A stretch of DNA of 6,940 nucleotides, taken from NCBI GenBank assembly GCA_003506735.1, contig DNYS01000261.1, positions 27,356 through 34,295 on the forward strand. The letters are read 5' to 3'. Numbering within the stretch: position 1 is the stretch's first letter; every line of letters starts with the position of its first letter. The translations under genes were made by a program, and so were the position numbers. This DNA comes from Nitrospinota bacterium. Its GTDB lineage: Bacteria; UBA8248. The notes under the pieces were generated by a model. That model saw only the letters and a program-made list of their open reading frames with translations. It was not told the origin of the DNA and searched no databases. Shown in pieces: positions 1 to 5,261 of the stretch.

Positions 1-356
1 GGGCGCTCGTAGCGGAACATCGGCCCGATACAAAAAAGCTTGCTCAAGCCGGCTTGCGCGTAGAGGCTGTTCTGGACATACGCTCGGCAGATCGAGGCCG
101 TAGCCTCGGGCCGGAGGGTGATCGAATCCCCACCCTTGTCCTCAAAGGTGTACATCTCCTTTGTAACGATATCTGTCGAACCGCCGATTCCCCGTGAGAA
201 TAGCTCGGTCCGCTCGAATAGGGGGATCCGGATTTCTCCGTATCCGTAGCGCGCGAAAACATCGCGCGCCGTCTGCTCGACTTCTCGCCAGCGGCGGATC
301 TCTTCGGGAAGGATGTCCCGCACGCCGCGGACAGCCGTGAGCTTTTGCCTGCTCAA
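1..356 (-). CDS. hisS: Histidine--tRNA ligase, N-terminal part (runs off left edge)
   Basis: Class II aminoacyl-tRNA synthetase that charges tRNA-His with histidine in the cytoplasm. Only the first 118 codons lie in the window; the family is usually about 415-440 residues. Visible family landmarks in order are RGVRDILP (residues 10-17), the motif-1 region with IRIPLFE (42-48), the TDIVTKEMYTF segment (61-71), LRPEAT (81-86) and the start of motif 2, GPMFRYER (111-118), at the window edge. The start is a TTG at 354-356. It is favoured because GAGGAG (365-370) lies 8 nt upstream and the protein then begins just before the conserved RGVRDILP block, as is normal for HisS. The sirtuin gene lies 78 bp upstream on the same strand, so the two may be cotranscribed. 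The frame is open throughout with no sign of damage. Identity is seen directly from the motifs; cotranscription is inferred. Confidence 0.93.
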   Translation of the reverse strand, partial: MSRQKLTAVRGVRDILPEEIRRWREVEQTARDVFARYGYGEIRIPLFERTELFSRGIGGSTDIVTKEMYTFEDKGGDSITLRPEATASICRAYVQNSLYAQAGLSKLFCIGPMFRYER

Positions 357-364
357 TCCGAGTG

Positions 365-370
365 CTCCTC
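365..370 (-). promoter_or_regulatory. Ribosome binding site of hisS
   Basis: GAGGAG on the minus strand, 8 nt before the TTG codon. It decides the non-ATG start: no in-frame ATG or GTG start with a comparable site lies before the conserved RGVRDILP motif. Confidence 0.7.
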
Positions 371-434
371 GAAAGGGTGAATCATCGGGCCGTGAGAAAC
401 CTCTAATCCCTGTGGTTCGATTTTTCAAGCGCCA

Positions 435-1184
435 TTATCCACCGAACGCCGCCTCGACGAGTAGCGGCAGGGCCGCCCCGGCCGCCTCCTGGACGGATTC
501 GTTGAGTGCATCACTGAGATCGGTGGGATCGGGATTGATTTCGAGAACGAACGCTCCCGCCTTGCGGGCCATGAGGGGCATCCCCGCGGCGGGTTGGACG
601 ACCGCTGAGGTCCCGGCCACGATGAAAAAATCGGCCTCGCCGGTGGCCCGCATGGAAGTGCCCAGCACGGCCGGATCGAGCATTTCGCCGAACCAGACGA
701 CATGGGGCCGCAAAAGTCCACCGCAATCCCCGCAAAGGGGGGGCAGGGGAGAGACCGGGACCTGGCGGTTTTCCCGGGGCTCCTTTGCGTTTCCACAGGC
801 CGGGTTCGAGCACCGCACCCGCCAGATGTTCCCGTGGAGCTCGACGATGTTTTTCGAGCCCGCGATGCGGTGGAGGTTGTCGATGTTCTGGGTGACAAGC
901 GTAAAGCCAGGGATCCGCTCTTCGAGCGCGGCGATGGCGAAATGACCCGGGTTCGGCTTGAGCGGCGCGAGTAGTTCGCGCCGGTAGTTGTAGAATTCCC
1001 AAACCAGCTGGGGGTCGTCCGCGAAGGCCTCCGGGGTGGCCAGCGAGGTGGCCTGGTAGTTTCGCCACAACCCTCCCGCGCCCCGGAAGGTGGGCACCCC
1101 GCTTTCGGCGCTGACTCCCGCCCCGGTCAGGACGACGACCGAGCGGGCGGCCTGGAGCGCCGTGATCGCTTCGCGGGAAAACAT
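435..1184 (-). CDS. cobB: NAD-dependent protein deacylase, sirtuin (Sir2/CobB, SIRT5-like class III)
   Basis: 249-residue sirtuin, a normal length for bacterial CobB-type enzymes. It removes acyl groups from lysines using NAD+, releasing nicotinamide and O-acyl-ADP-ribose. Seen in order: NAD-binding GAGVSAESGVPTFRG (21-35), the Y-x-x-R pair Tyr65/Arg68 in FYNYRRE, TQNID (98-102), the catalytic histidine in ELHG (His117), a four-cysteine zinc site (Cys125, Cys130, Cys151, Cys154), VVWFGE (162-167), GTSAVV (191-196) and INPDPT (216-221). In SIRT5 and E. coli CobB the Tyr/Arg pair binds acidic acyl groups, so desuccinylase or demalonylase activity besides deacetylation is likely by family knowledge, though untested here. 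The ATG at 1184 is preceded by AGGAGG (1189-1194) with a short 4-nt spacer. It is divergent from the ThDP enzyme gene and 78 bp upstream of hisS. The gene symbol follows the family; orthology to E. coli cobB is not shown. Confidence 0.93.
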   Translation of the reverse strand: MFSREAITALQAARSVVVLTGAGVSAESGVPTFRGAGGLWRNYQATSLATPEAFADDPQLVWEFYNYRRELLAPLKPNPGHFAIAALEERIPGFTLVTQNIDNLHRIAGSKNIVELHGNIWRVRCSNPACGNAKEPRENRQVPVSPLPPLCGDCGGLLRPHVVWFGEMLDPAVLGTSMRATGEADFFIVAGTSAVVQPAAGMPLMARKAGAFVLEINPDPTDLSDALNESVQEAAGAALPLLVEAAFGG

Positions 1185-1188
1185 GGAA

Positions 1189-1194
1189 CCTCCT
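1189..1194 (-). promoter_or_regulatory. Ribosome binding site of the sirtuin gene
   Basis: AGGAGG on the minus strand, a full Shine-Dalgarno core. Only 4 nt (ttcc) separate it from the ATG at 1184, which is shorter than usual, but no better start is close by. Confidence 0.7.
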
Positions 1195-1230
1195 GTACCG
1201 GCATTCGAGGGCTGCTGAATTGCACGTCGA

Positions 1231-1261
1231 CTCCGGACGCCGGAAGGGTATCCATCCGGAG
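1231..1261. repeat. Inverted repeat in the divergent sirtuin/ThDP-enzyme promoter region
   Basis: CTCCGGA (1231-1237) and TCCGGAG (1255-1261) are perfect 7-bp inverted arms separated by 17 bp. The repeat lies about 27 bp upstream of the proposed -35 box of the ThDP enzyme gene and in the likely leader or promoter of the sirtuin gene. It could be an operator for a dimeric regulator or a hairpin in the sirtuin leader. In GC-rich DNA a 7-bp match can also arise by chance. Confidence 0.35.
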
Positions 1262-1287
1262 AGGCCGAGGCAAATCCCGGTCCACCG

Positions 1288-1316
1288 TTGACAGGCCGAG
1301 GGCGGGGTCATAGGTT
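1288..1316 (+). promoter_or_regulatory. Candidate sigma-70-type promoter for the ThDP enzyme gene
   Basis: A perfect -35 hexamer TTGACA (1288-1293) is followed after 17 bp by TAGGTT (1311-1316). The latter matches the -10 consensus at only three of six positions, but they include the important first T, second A and last T. Initiation would fall near 1323, giving a leader of about 40 nt before the ATG at 1364 that includes the ribosome binding site. The exact -35 and ideal spacing are seen; promoter activity is inferred. Confidence 0.45.
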
Positions 1317-1349
1317 TGGGCGGCTTTTCGCGGCCCGGAACAACCATGC

Positions 1350-1355
1350 AAGGAG
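1350..1355 (+). promoter_or_regulatory. Ribosome binding site deciding the ThDP enzyme start
   Basis: AAGGAG ends 8 nt before the ATG at 1364. This selects that ATG over the upstream in-frame ATG codons at 1316 and 1346. The protein then starts MARTGARALL, as family members do. Confidence 0.8.
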
Positions 1356-1363
1356 AACCATTT

Positions 1364-3058
1364 ATGGCCCGCACCGGTGCAAGGGCGCTGCTTGACGCTC
1401 TTCGAAACAACGAGGCGGAGTATATATTCGGCATCCCTGGCACGCTTACCCTTCCCCTCTACGATGCCCTGATCGATTTCCCCATCGAGCCCATCGTCAC
1501 GCGCCACGAGCAGGGAGCCGGATTCGCCGCCGACGCCTACGCCAAGGTTTCTGGAAAAATCGGGGTGGTCTTCACGGTTCCCGGGCCGGGCGGAACCAAC
1601 CTCGCCACCCCGCTTCAATCGGCCTGGGAGGATTCGGTTCCCATGGTGGCCATCACCTCGGCGCTGGCCGATGCCATGCGGAACAGGAGCGCCATCCACG
1701 ACGTGGATATGGAAAACGCCCTCCGCACCTGCGTGAAGACCGTCCTCGTTCCGGATTCGGTGGCCGGTATCCCCCCCGCCGTGGACGCCGCCTTCCGGTG
1801 GGCGGCCGAGGGCAGGCCCGGCCCCGTCCAGGTGGTGATCAAAACGAATCTCTTCCGCGCCGAGGAAGAGCGCGTGCTCCGCGCGCCGGAATTTCCCCTG
1901 CCGGAGGATGCGCCCCGGGCGAGCGAAGCCGATCTGGACCGTGCGGCCGAAATGCTCCTCGAAGCGAAGCGCCCCGTCATCTACGCGGGGTTCGGGGCCG
2001 TTGCAGCCGGATGCGGGCGCGAGATTCAGCTTCTGGGCTCCAAGCTCGGCGCCCCGGTCGTCACATCGATCAAGGGCCGGGGGCTGCTCTCAGAGGCCGA
2101 TCCGCTCAGCTTCGGGGTGGCCACCTTCGAGGGCTGCGAGGACATGCTCTCGGAGGCAGACGCCTGCCTTGCGATCGGCACGGGCTTCGGTCAGTTCGCC
2201 ACCCAATACTTCAAGATCCCCATTCCCGAAAATCTCATCCAGATCGACATCGACCCCGCCCGGATCGGGCGAAACTACCCGCCATCGCTGGGCATCGTGG
2301 CCAACGCGCGCGATGCCCTGGCCGGCCTCCTCAAGCGCTTCGAGGCGATGGACGAGCGCCCGCCGGGGGAGGGCCATTTCCGCGTCCGCACCTCGAAGGT
2401 GGTTTATGCCGAGCGCCTCCGCGCCTACATGGATAAGCCGGCCCAGCCTCCCTTCGACGGGCTCTTTGTCATGAAAACCATCCGCGATGGGTTTTCGCCC
2501 GATGCCATCTTCATCTCGGACTCATCGGCCACCGAGAGCTGGCTCATGGAGCAGGCCTTCGAAATCTACCGGCCGAGGAGCATTCTCCTATCCGAAGCCT
2601 ATCAGTCCATGGGCTACGCCGTGGGGGCGGCCTACGGGGCCAAACTCGGCGCTCCGGAGCGCCCCGTCTGCGCCATCGTCGGGGACGGGAGCTTTGTCAT
2701 GTCCTGCGGCGAGCTGGCGACGGCGGTCTCCCTCGGGCTCGACCTCACCTACATCGTCTTCAACGACGGCCAGTTCAACGCCCTGCGCCACTCCCAGAAA
2801 TACGTCTACGGCGAGCGCTACACCGGCACCGAAATCAACAGCCCCGACTTCGCGGCCCTGGCCTCGGCCTTCGGCGCAACGGGCCACCGCATCGAATCGG
2901 ACCAAGACCTTGCCGGGGCCATCGCCCGGGCGCAGGCCGGGGGCGGCGTTCACGTGATCGATTGTCCCATCGATAAGGATTCCCTCTCCTCGCGCTGGCG
3001 GCGCTCAGTAAAGACGTTCGCCGCCGACCCCGCCTCGGCAGAATCCGCGAAGCGCTAG
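1364..3058 (+). CDS. Thiamine-diphosphate-dependent enzyme, acetolactate synthase-like (POX/AHAS superfamily)
   Basis: 564-residue cytoplasmic ThDP enzyme with the three-domain layout of acetolactate synthase, pyruvate oxidase and benzoylformate decarboxylase. The N-terminal domain has FGIPG (22-26), the cofactor-activating Glu49 in RHEQGA (47-52) and PGPGGTN (73-79). The central Rossmann-type domain (about 190-325) has KGRGLLSEADPLSFG-like features (237-251) and IDIDPARIG (294-302), close to AHAS. The C-terminal domain has the ThDP/Mg motif GDGS (440-443; Asp441) through Asn467-Asp468, with ELAT (450-453), and ends near VIDCPIDKD (531-539), again AHAS-like. The segment after the motif (GQFNALRHSQKYVYGERY) differs from biosynthetic AHAS, and no regulatory small subunit lies alongside. 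It is therefore probably a stand-alone decarboxylase, lyase or catabolic acetolactate-type enzyme. The substrate cannot be read from the sequence, and whether FAD binds is unknown. It is divergent from the sirtuin and ends convergently with the coiled-coil gene. Fold and cofactor are firm; the exact reaction is not. Confidence 0.9.
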   Translation: MARTGARALLDALRNNEAEYIFGIPGTLTLPLYDALIDFPIEPIVTRHEQGAGFAADAYAKVSGKIGVVFTVPGPGGTNLATPLQSAWEDSVPMVAITSALADAMRNRSAIHDVDMENALRTCVKTVLVPDSVAGIPPAVDAAFRWAAEGRPGPVQVVIKTNLFRAEEERVLRAPEFPLPEDAPRASEADLDRAAEMLLEAKRPVIYAGFGAVAAGCGREIQLLGSKLGAPVVTSIKGRGLLSEADPLSFGVATFEGCEDMLSEADACLAIGTGFGQFATQYFKIPIPENLIQIDIDPARIGRNYPPSLGIVANARDALAGLLKRFEAMDERPPGEGHFRVRTSKVVYAERLRAYMDKPAQPPFDGLFVMKTIRDGFSPDAIFISDSSATESWLMEQAFEIYRPRSILLSEAYQSMGYAVGAAYGAKLGAPERPVCAIVGDGSFVMSCGELATAVSLGLDLTYIVFNDGQFNALRHSQKYVYGERYTGTEINSPDFAALASAFGATGHRIESDQDLAGAIARAQAGGGVHVIDCPIDKDSLSSRWRRSVKTFAADPASAESAKR

Positions 3059-3068
3059 GCCCGGGCTT

Positions 3069-3234
3069 CAACCCTCAGGGAGCGGGGGAACTCCATCCAG
3101 GATAATAGGGGGCACTCGATCACCCGCAAACTCCCGAAAACTCCGTCAACTTACCTCCGCCGGTCGCAGCGATGCTGCCATCCGCCGGCGGACCCTTCTC
3201 CTTTGCCAGCGCGCTAAACATACAACCCTCAGGG
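3069..3234. repeat. Pair of 12-bp direct repeats flanking 142 bp
   Basis: CAACCCTCAGGG occurs at 3069-3080 and again, identical, at 3223-3234. Each copy contains the small palindrome CCCT-C-AGGG. The two copies bracket the nested hairpin. They could be a duplicated target site around a small inserted element, or paired protein-binding sites. A 12-bp exact repeat is unlikely by chance in 264 bp, but its role is unknown. Confidence 0.5.
3156..3204 (+). terminator. Nested hairpin, possible terminator
   Basis: Outer arms TCCGCCGG (3156-3163) and CCGGCGGA (3185-3192) enclose a second hairpin, GCAGC (3166-3170)/GCTGC (3174-3178). On the plus strand a pyrimidine-rich stretch with a few T residues (3193-3204) follows, so it could end transcription of the ThDP enzyme gene about 100 bp after its stop. 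There is no clean T run, so Rho-independent activity is uncertain. The right arm is itself part of a 12-bp palindrome (3181-3192). Confidence 0.4.
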
Positions 3235-3322
3235 GAATTGACCACTACAGGAAATTCGCGGAAGTGCGCGGTTCTGCCCCCGCCGCCCTCCGTCTCGCCG
3301 GGCCCGGACGCCGCTAGGGCCG

Positions 3323-3880
3323 CTACTTGGCCTTGCGGAGCCTCCGGATGGAAAGACGGACCTCGCCCCCTTTCAGGGAATGAAAGAGCAGGGCGAACGA
3401 ATCCGTTCCCGCGGAAATTTTCCAGGTCTGGCCCGGCTGGAGAATCCGGCTGGTGTTTTTTGTCCCGCCGGACAGAATTTCGGCGGTTCGGATTCGCGCG
3501 CGGTCCCCGTCCACGCGGGAGACGGTAATGAACAAGCGGTCCGGCAGGACCGCCACCGCCTCGCCCACCGGAAAAGGCCTTTCTTCGATTACGAGCGCGG
3601 GGAGGGGGAGAGCCTTCGGTTTCGGAGACGCTCCTTTGACCTGGCGCTTGAGGGCGGCCACCCGGTCCGCCAGGCGCTCGTTGGCGGCGCGGAGTTTGGC
3701 GCTGTCCCGAGCCAGGCCTTGGGCGTTTTTCCGGAGAGAGGCGATCTCAGCGGCGTGTTTTTTCCCGGTGACGAAAAAAACCGCACCGGCCGTGGCCGCG
3801 ACGAGGGCGGCGGCCGAGACGGTCCATATGACGAGGGTTCGCCGGGAGTAGTAAACGGTTGCAGGGTGGCTGAAATTCAT
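3323..3880 (-). CDS. Hypothetical bitopic membrane protein with coiled coil and C-terminal beta-rich domain
   Basis: 185 residues; no family recognised. The N-terminus is short and probably cytoplasmic with Arg13-Arg14. One transmembrane segment follows (about 15-38, LVIWTVSAAALVAATAGAVFF). Next is a charged heptad-like coiled coil (about 43-82, with LRKNAQGLARDSAKLRAANE), then a Pro/Lys linker (83-95) and a probable beta-rich domain (about 96-180, with ILQPGQTW at 146-153 and GGEVRLSIRR at 171-180). The tail is strongly basic (RRLRKAK). The layout resembles small bitopic envelope proteins such as FtsL/DivIC, but sequence similarity to them is not visible. The ATG at 3880 is preferred over a TTG at 3892, which would lie within or before the ribosome binding site GGGAGAG (3884-3890). 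It follows comEC on the same strand and is probably cotranscribed with it. Function unknown. Confidence 0.75.
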   Translation of the reverse strand: MNFSHPATVYYSRRTLVIWTVSAAALVAATAGAVFFVTGKKHAAEIASLRKNAQGLARDSAKLRAANERLADRVAALKRQVKGASPKPKALPLPALVIEERPFPVGEAVAVLPDRLFITVSRVDGDRARIRTAEILSGGTKNTSRILQPGQTWKISAGTDSFALLFHSLKGGEVRLSIRRLRKAK

Positions 3881-3883
3881 CGT

Positions 3884-3890
3884 CTCTCCC
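3884..3890 (-). promoter_or_regulatory. Ribosome binding site of the coiled-coil protein gene
   Basis: GGGAGAG on the minus strand, 3 nt from the ATG at 3880. The nine bases immediately before the start (GGAGAGACG) are identical to those before the proposed comEC GTG start at 6430. This supports both start choices. Confidence 0.5.
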
Positions 3891-3901
3891 AAGATGATTT
3901 T

Positions 3902-4021
3902 TTAGACGACCGCCGGGATCGGAAAAATCCGGCGCGCCCTCTTTCGCCACCCGAATAATAACGCACCCAGCGTCCGGGGGAAGATCGGGGCCAGGAGCGC
4001 GAGGCCGCGTACCGTTAGATG
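3902..4021 (-). other. Possible original C-terminal tail of comEC in a third shifted frame
   Basis: Just past the comEC stop (4015-4017), the next frame reads HLTVRGLALLAPIFP and continues for 39 codons to a TAA at 3902-3904. ComEC metallo-beta-lactamase domains often end with a pattern like G-x-V-x-V-x-T-D-G-x-x-L-x-V-R. The preceding frame supplies GMVRVSTGGG and this frame supplies LTVRGL, so a third one-base slip near 4019-4030 may have cut off the tail. The tail's stop would lie 21 bp before the next gene's ATG, a natural operon spacing, against 134 bp with the present stop. Several rare codons (CTA, TTA, GTA) make this less certain. Confidence 0.3.
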
Positions 4022-4566
4022 CGGCCTCCCTGGCCGAGCGCCCCTCCGCCGGTCGAGACCCGGACCATCCCCGCCCACCAGGGCCGGTAGGTCCCGAGCG
4101 CCCGCTGGCGCGCCCGGATTCGCCGCCATTCATAGTAGGGGAGACGATCCGCTCTTCCGGGAGACGATATCACCGCGAACGGAGGGTTTTCCTCGAGGCA
4201 ACGCAACACCCGCTCGTTCCGCAACATCGCTTCGGGCAGCCTCACAAGATCGAATTTTCCTTTCGGCAAATCGTCCGCCGTCAGCCCCTGGCCGCCTCCC
4301 GCGATCATGAGCCAGCGCGCTTTTCCGTGGACGAGCCGAAAGGCGAAATTACGCCCGGTCAGTTTGTGGAGGGACAATCGGGCTCCCTGCGATTCGGTTT
4401 GCCATAAAACGGCGCCGGGCGCGCTCCGGTTCGGTGAAACCGGCCCTGCCCGGCCGGTGGCCGGAAATTTCGGGCGGAAATTTCCGGACGGGTCCGCCGC
4501 CATCACCCGGCGCAGGCGCATTCCGGTCCGCATCTCCTTTAAAGCCGACCCGCCGCCGGAGCGGCC
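4015..4566 (-). CDS. comEC: ComEC C-terminal fragment: degenerate metallo-beta-lactamase-like domain
   Basis: A further -1 shift near 4563-4567 restores about 183 codons to a TAA at 4015-4017. The join gives EALILWGRSGGGSALKEM, where an active domain would read like ALILSHPDADHIGG; the metal-binding histidines and aspartates are absent. Later, FRLVHGKARWLMIAG corresponds to the strand before the usual G-D motif, and DLVRLPEAMLRNERV stands where K-V-P-H-H-G-S is expected. FAVISSPGRADRLPYYEWRR and ALGTYRPWWAGMVRVSTGG match the ending of the domain. The fold is therefore probably kept but nuclease activity is not. An extra, poorly conserved stretch (about 4500-4380) contains the inverted repeat at 4461-4487. 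Confidence 0.7.
   Translation of the reverse strand, partial: GRSGGGSALKEMRTGMRLRRVMAADPSGNFRPKFPATGRAGPVSPNRSAPGAVLWQTESQGARLSLHKLTGRNFAFRLVHGKARWLMIAGGGQGLTADDLPKGKFDLVRLPEAMLRNERVLRCLEENPPFAVISSPGRADRLPYYEWRRIRARQRALGTYRPWWAGMVRVSTGGGALGQGGRI
4461..4487. repeat. Perfect 11-bp inverted repeat inside the comEC 3' fragment
   Basis: CCGGAAATTTC (4461-4471) and GAAATTTCCGG (4477-4487) are exact reverse complements separated by 5 nt. The AT-rich GAAATTTC cores stand out in GC-rich coding sequence. The repeat encodes part of FRPKFP in a weakly conserved insertion of the degenerate domain. No role is known; it could be a chance hairpin or a small inserted element. Confidence 0.5.
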
Positions 4567-5261
4567 CAGAGAATCAGCGCCTCCCAATTCCGCTCCCCCT
4601 GATTTCGCAGGAGCGGGGCAAGGACCCTCCGCCAAGTGTCGAACCCGCCGCGGTCCGGGCGGTTCGCGTCGACGGCGAATCCCCTTCCGTCCGGGAGGCG
4701 AATAAAGAACACATCTTTTCTTCCGGCGTCCGGAAAAATCAGCGTCGCCCGGCCGGTGACCTTGGCCGAGGCCAGCGCCAGGGGCCAGACGATAATGGCC
4801 ATGGACAGGGCCACCGCCATCCAGCCCGCCTGGCGAATCGCCGCCCTGCGGACGCCGAGGGCCACTGTCAGGGAGGCGAGAAACATCGCAATCGGGAACG
4901 CTCCGGGTTTCGGGACGTCCAGCGTGCCCGCCGGAACGGAGGCCGCAAGGCGCGTGACGGCCATCATGCCCGCTGCCAGCAGGCCGGGGAGCCATTCCGC
5001 CAAAGAGACCACTTTGTCGAACCAGCCCATCCCCACGGCGCTGGCGCCCGCGGCGAAGGCGCTCAGGAGGAAGGAGAGGGGAACCACGAAGGATGCGACC
5101 GGGATCAAGATAAAATTTGTCACCAGCCCGGCCAGTTGAATTTGCTGGAAGTGGAATGCCGTCAGCGGGGCCATCGCGAGGGAGACCACCATCTGGATGC
5201 CGGCGAACTGGAGGAGCCTTGCCCGCCACCAGCTCCCATCCCCCAGCCGGAACGGCGAGTG
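4539..5261 (-). CDS. comEC: ComEC middle fragment: rest of the channel domain and start of the degenerate metallo-beta-lactamase domain
   Basis: The coding signal resumes in the -1 frame at about 5261 and runs to a TAA at 4539-4541. It begins HSPFRLGDGSWWRARLLQFAGIQ, continuing the channel domain, with SLAMAPLTAFHFQQIQ and GLVTNFILIPVASFVVPLSF, typical of the second half of the Competence domain. Several further helices follow (about 5050-4760). The metallo-beta-lactamase-like region then begins: PDAGRKD stands where LDVGQGD is usual, followed by FFIRLPDGRGFAVDAN and the pattern LLRNQGERNWEALIL, matching LR-x-x-G-x-R-x-x-D-A-L-I-L. No independent start or ribosome binding site was found at its beginning, so it is a gene fragment and not a separate gene. 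Confidence 0.8.
   Translation of the reverse strand, partial: HSPFRLGDGSWWRARLLQFAGIQMVVSLAMAPLTAFHFQQIQLAGLVTNFILIPVASFVVPLSFLLSAFAAGASAVGMGWFDKVVSLAEWLPGLLAAGMMAVTRLAASVPAGTLDVPKPGAFPIAMFLASLTVALGVRRAAIRQAGWMAVALSMAIIVWPLALASAKVTGRATLIFPDAGRKDVFFIRLPDGRGFAVDANRPDRGGFDTWRRVLAPLLRNQGERNWEALILWAAPAAGRL
4563..4567 (-). other. Second comEC frameshift point
   Basis: Similarity leaves the upstream frame after EALILW and resumes one base back at GRSGGGSALKEM. Adding one G to the GGG at 4565-4567 joins both halves without a gap. Confidence 0.65.

Larger units (their letters stand above)
3059..3322. other. Convergent intergenic region, 264 bp
   Basis: This gap lies between the stop codons of the ThDP enzyme (plus) and the coiled-coil protein (minus). 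No credible coding frame was found: the open frames crossing it are low-complexity and overlap the downstream gene antisense. It holds a nested hairpin (3156-3192) and two copies of a 12-bp repeat (3069-3080 and 3223-3234). A transcription end for both flanking genes is expected here. Confidence 0.6.

Noticed and set aside
313..945. 210-codon plus-strand frame
   Set aside because: Antisense to the sirtuin and hisS start; Ser/Arg/Pro-rich with no recognisable pattern.
1316..1363. Upstream ATG codons at 1316 and 1346 as the ThDP enzyme start
   Set aside because: Neither has a ribosome binding site; the ATG at 1364 has AAGGAG at 8 nt and the family N-terminus.
511..1443. 310-codon minus-strand frame overlapping the sirtuin
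   Set aside because: It lies in a shifted frame over the sirtuin and across the promoter region; the sirtuin frame has all catalytic motifs.
3059..3322. AHAS small subunit or ACT-domain gene next to the ThDP enzyme
   Set aside because: No open frame with ACT-type features is present in the gap or downstream.
3881..4014. Separate small gene of 75 codons (3902-4129, minus strand)
   Set aside because: Its first half overlaps the comEC 3' fragment out of frame and looks random. Only the last 39 codons look coding, better explained as a possible comEC tail.
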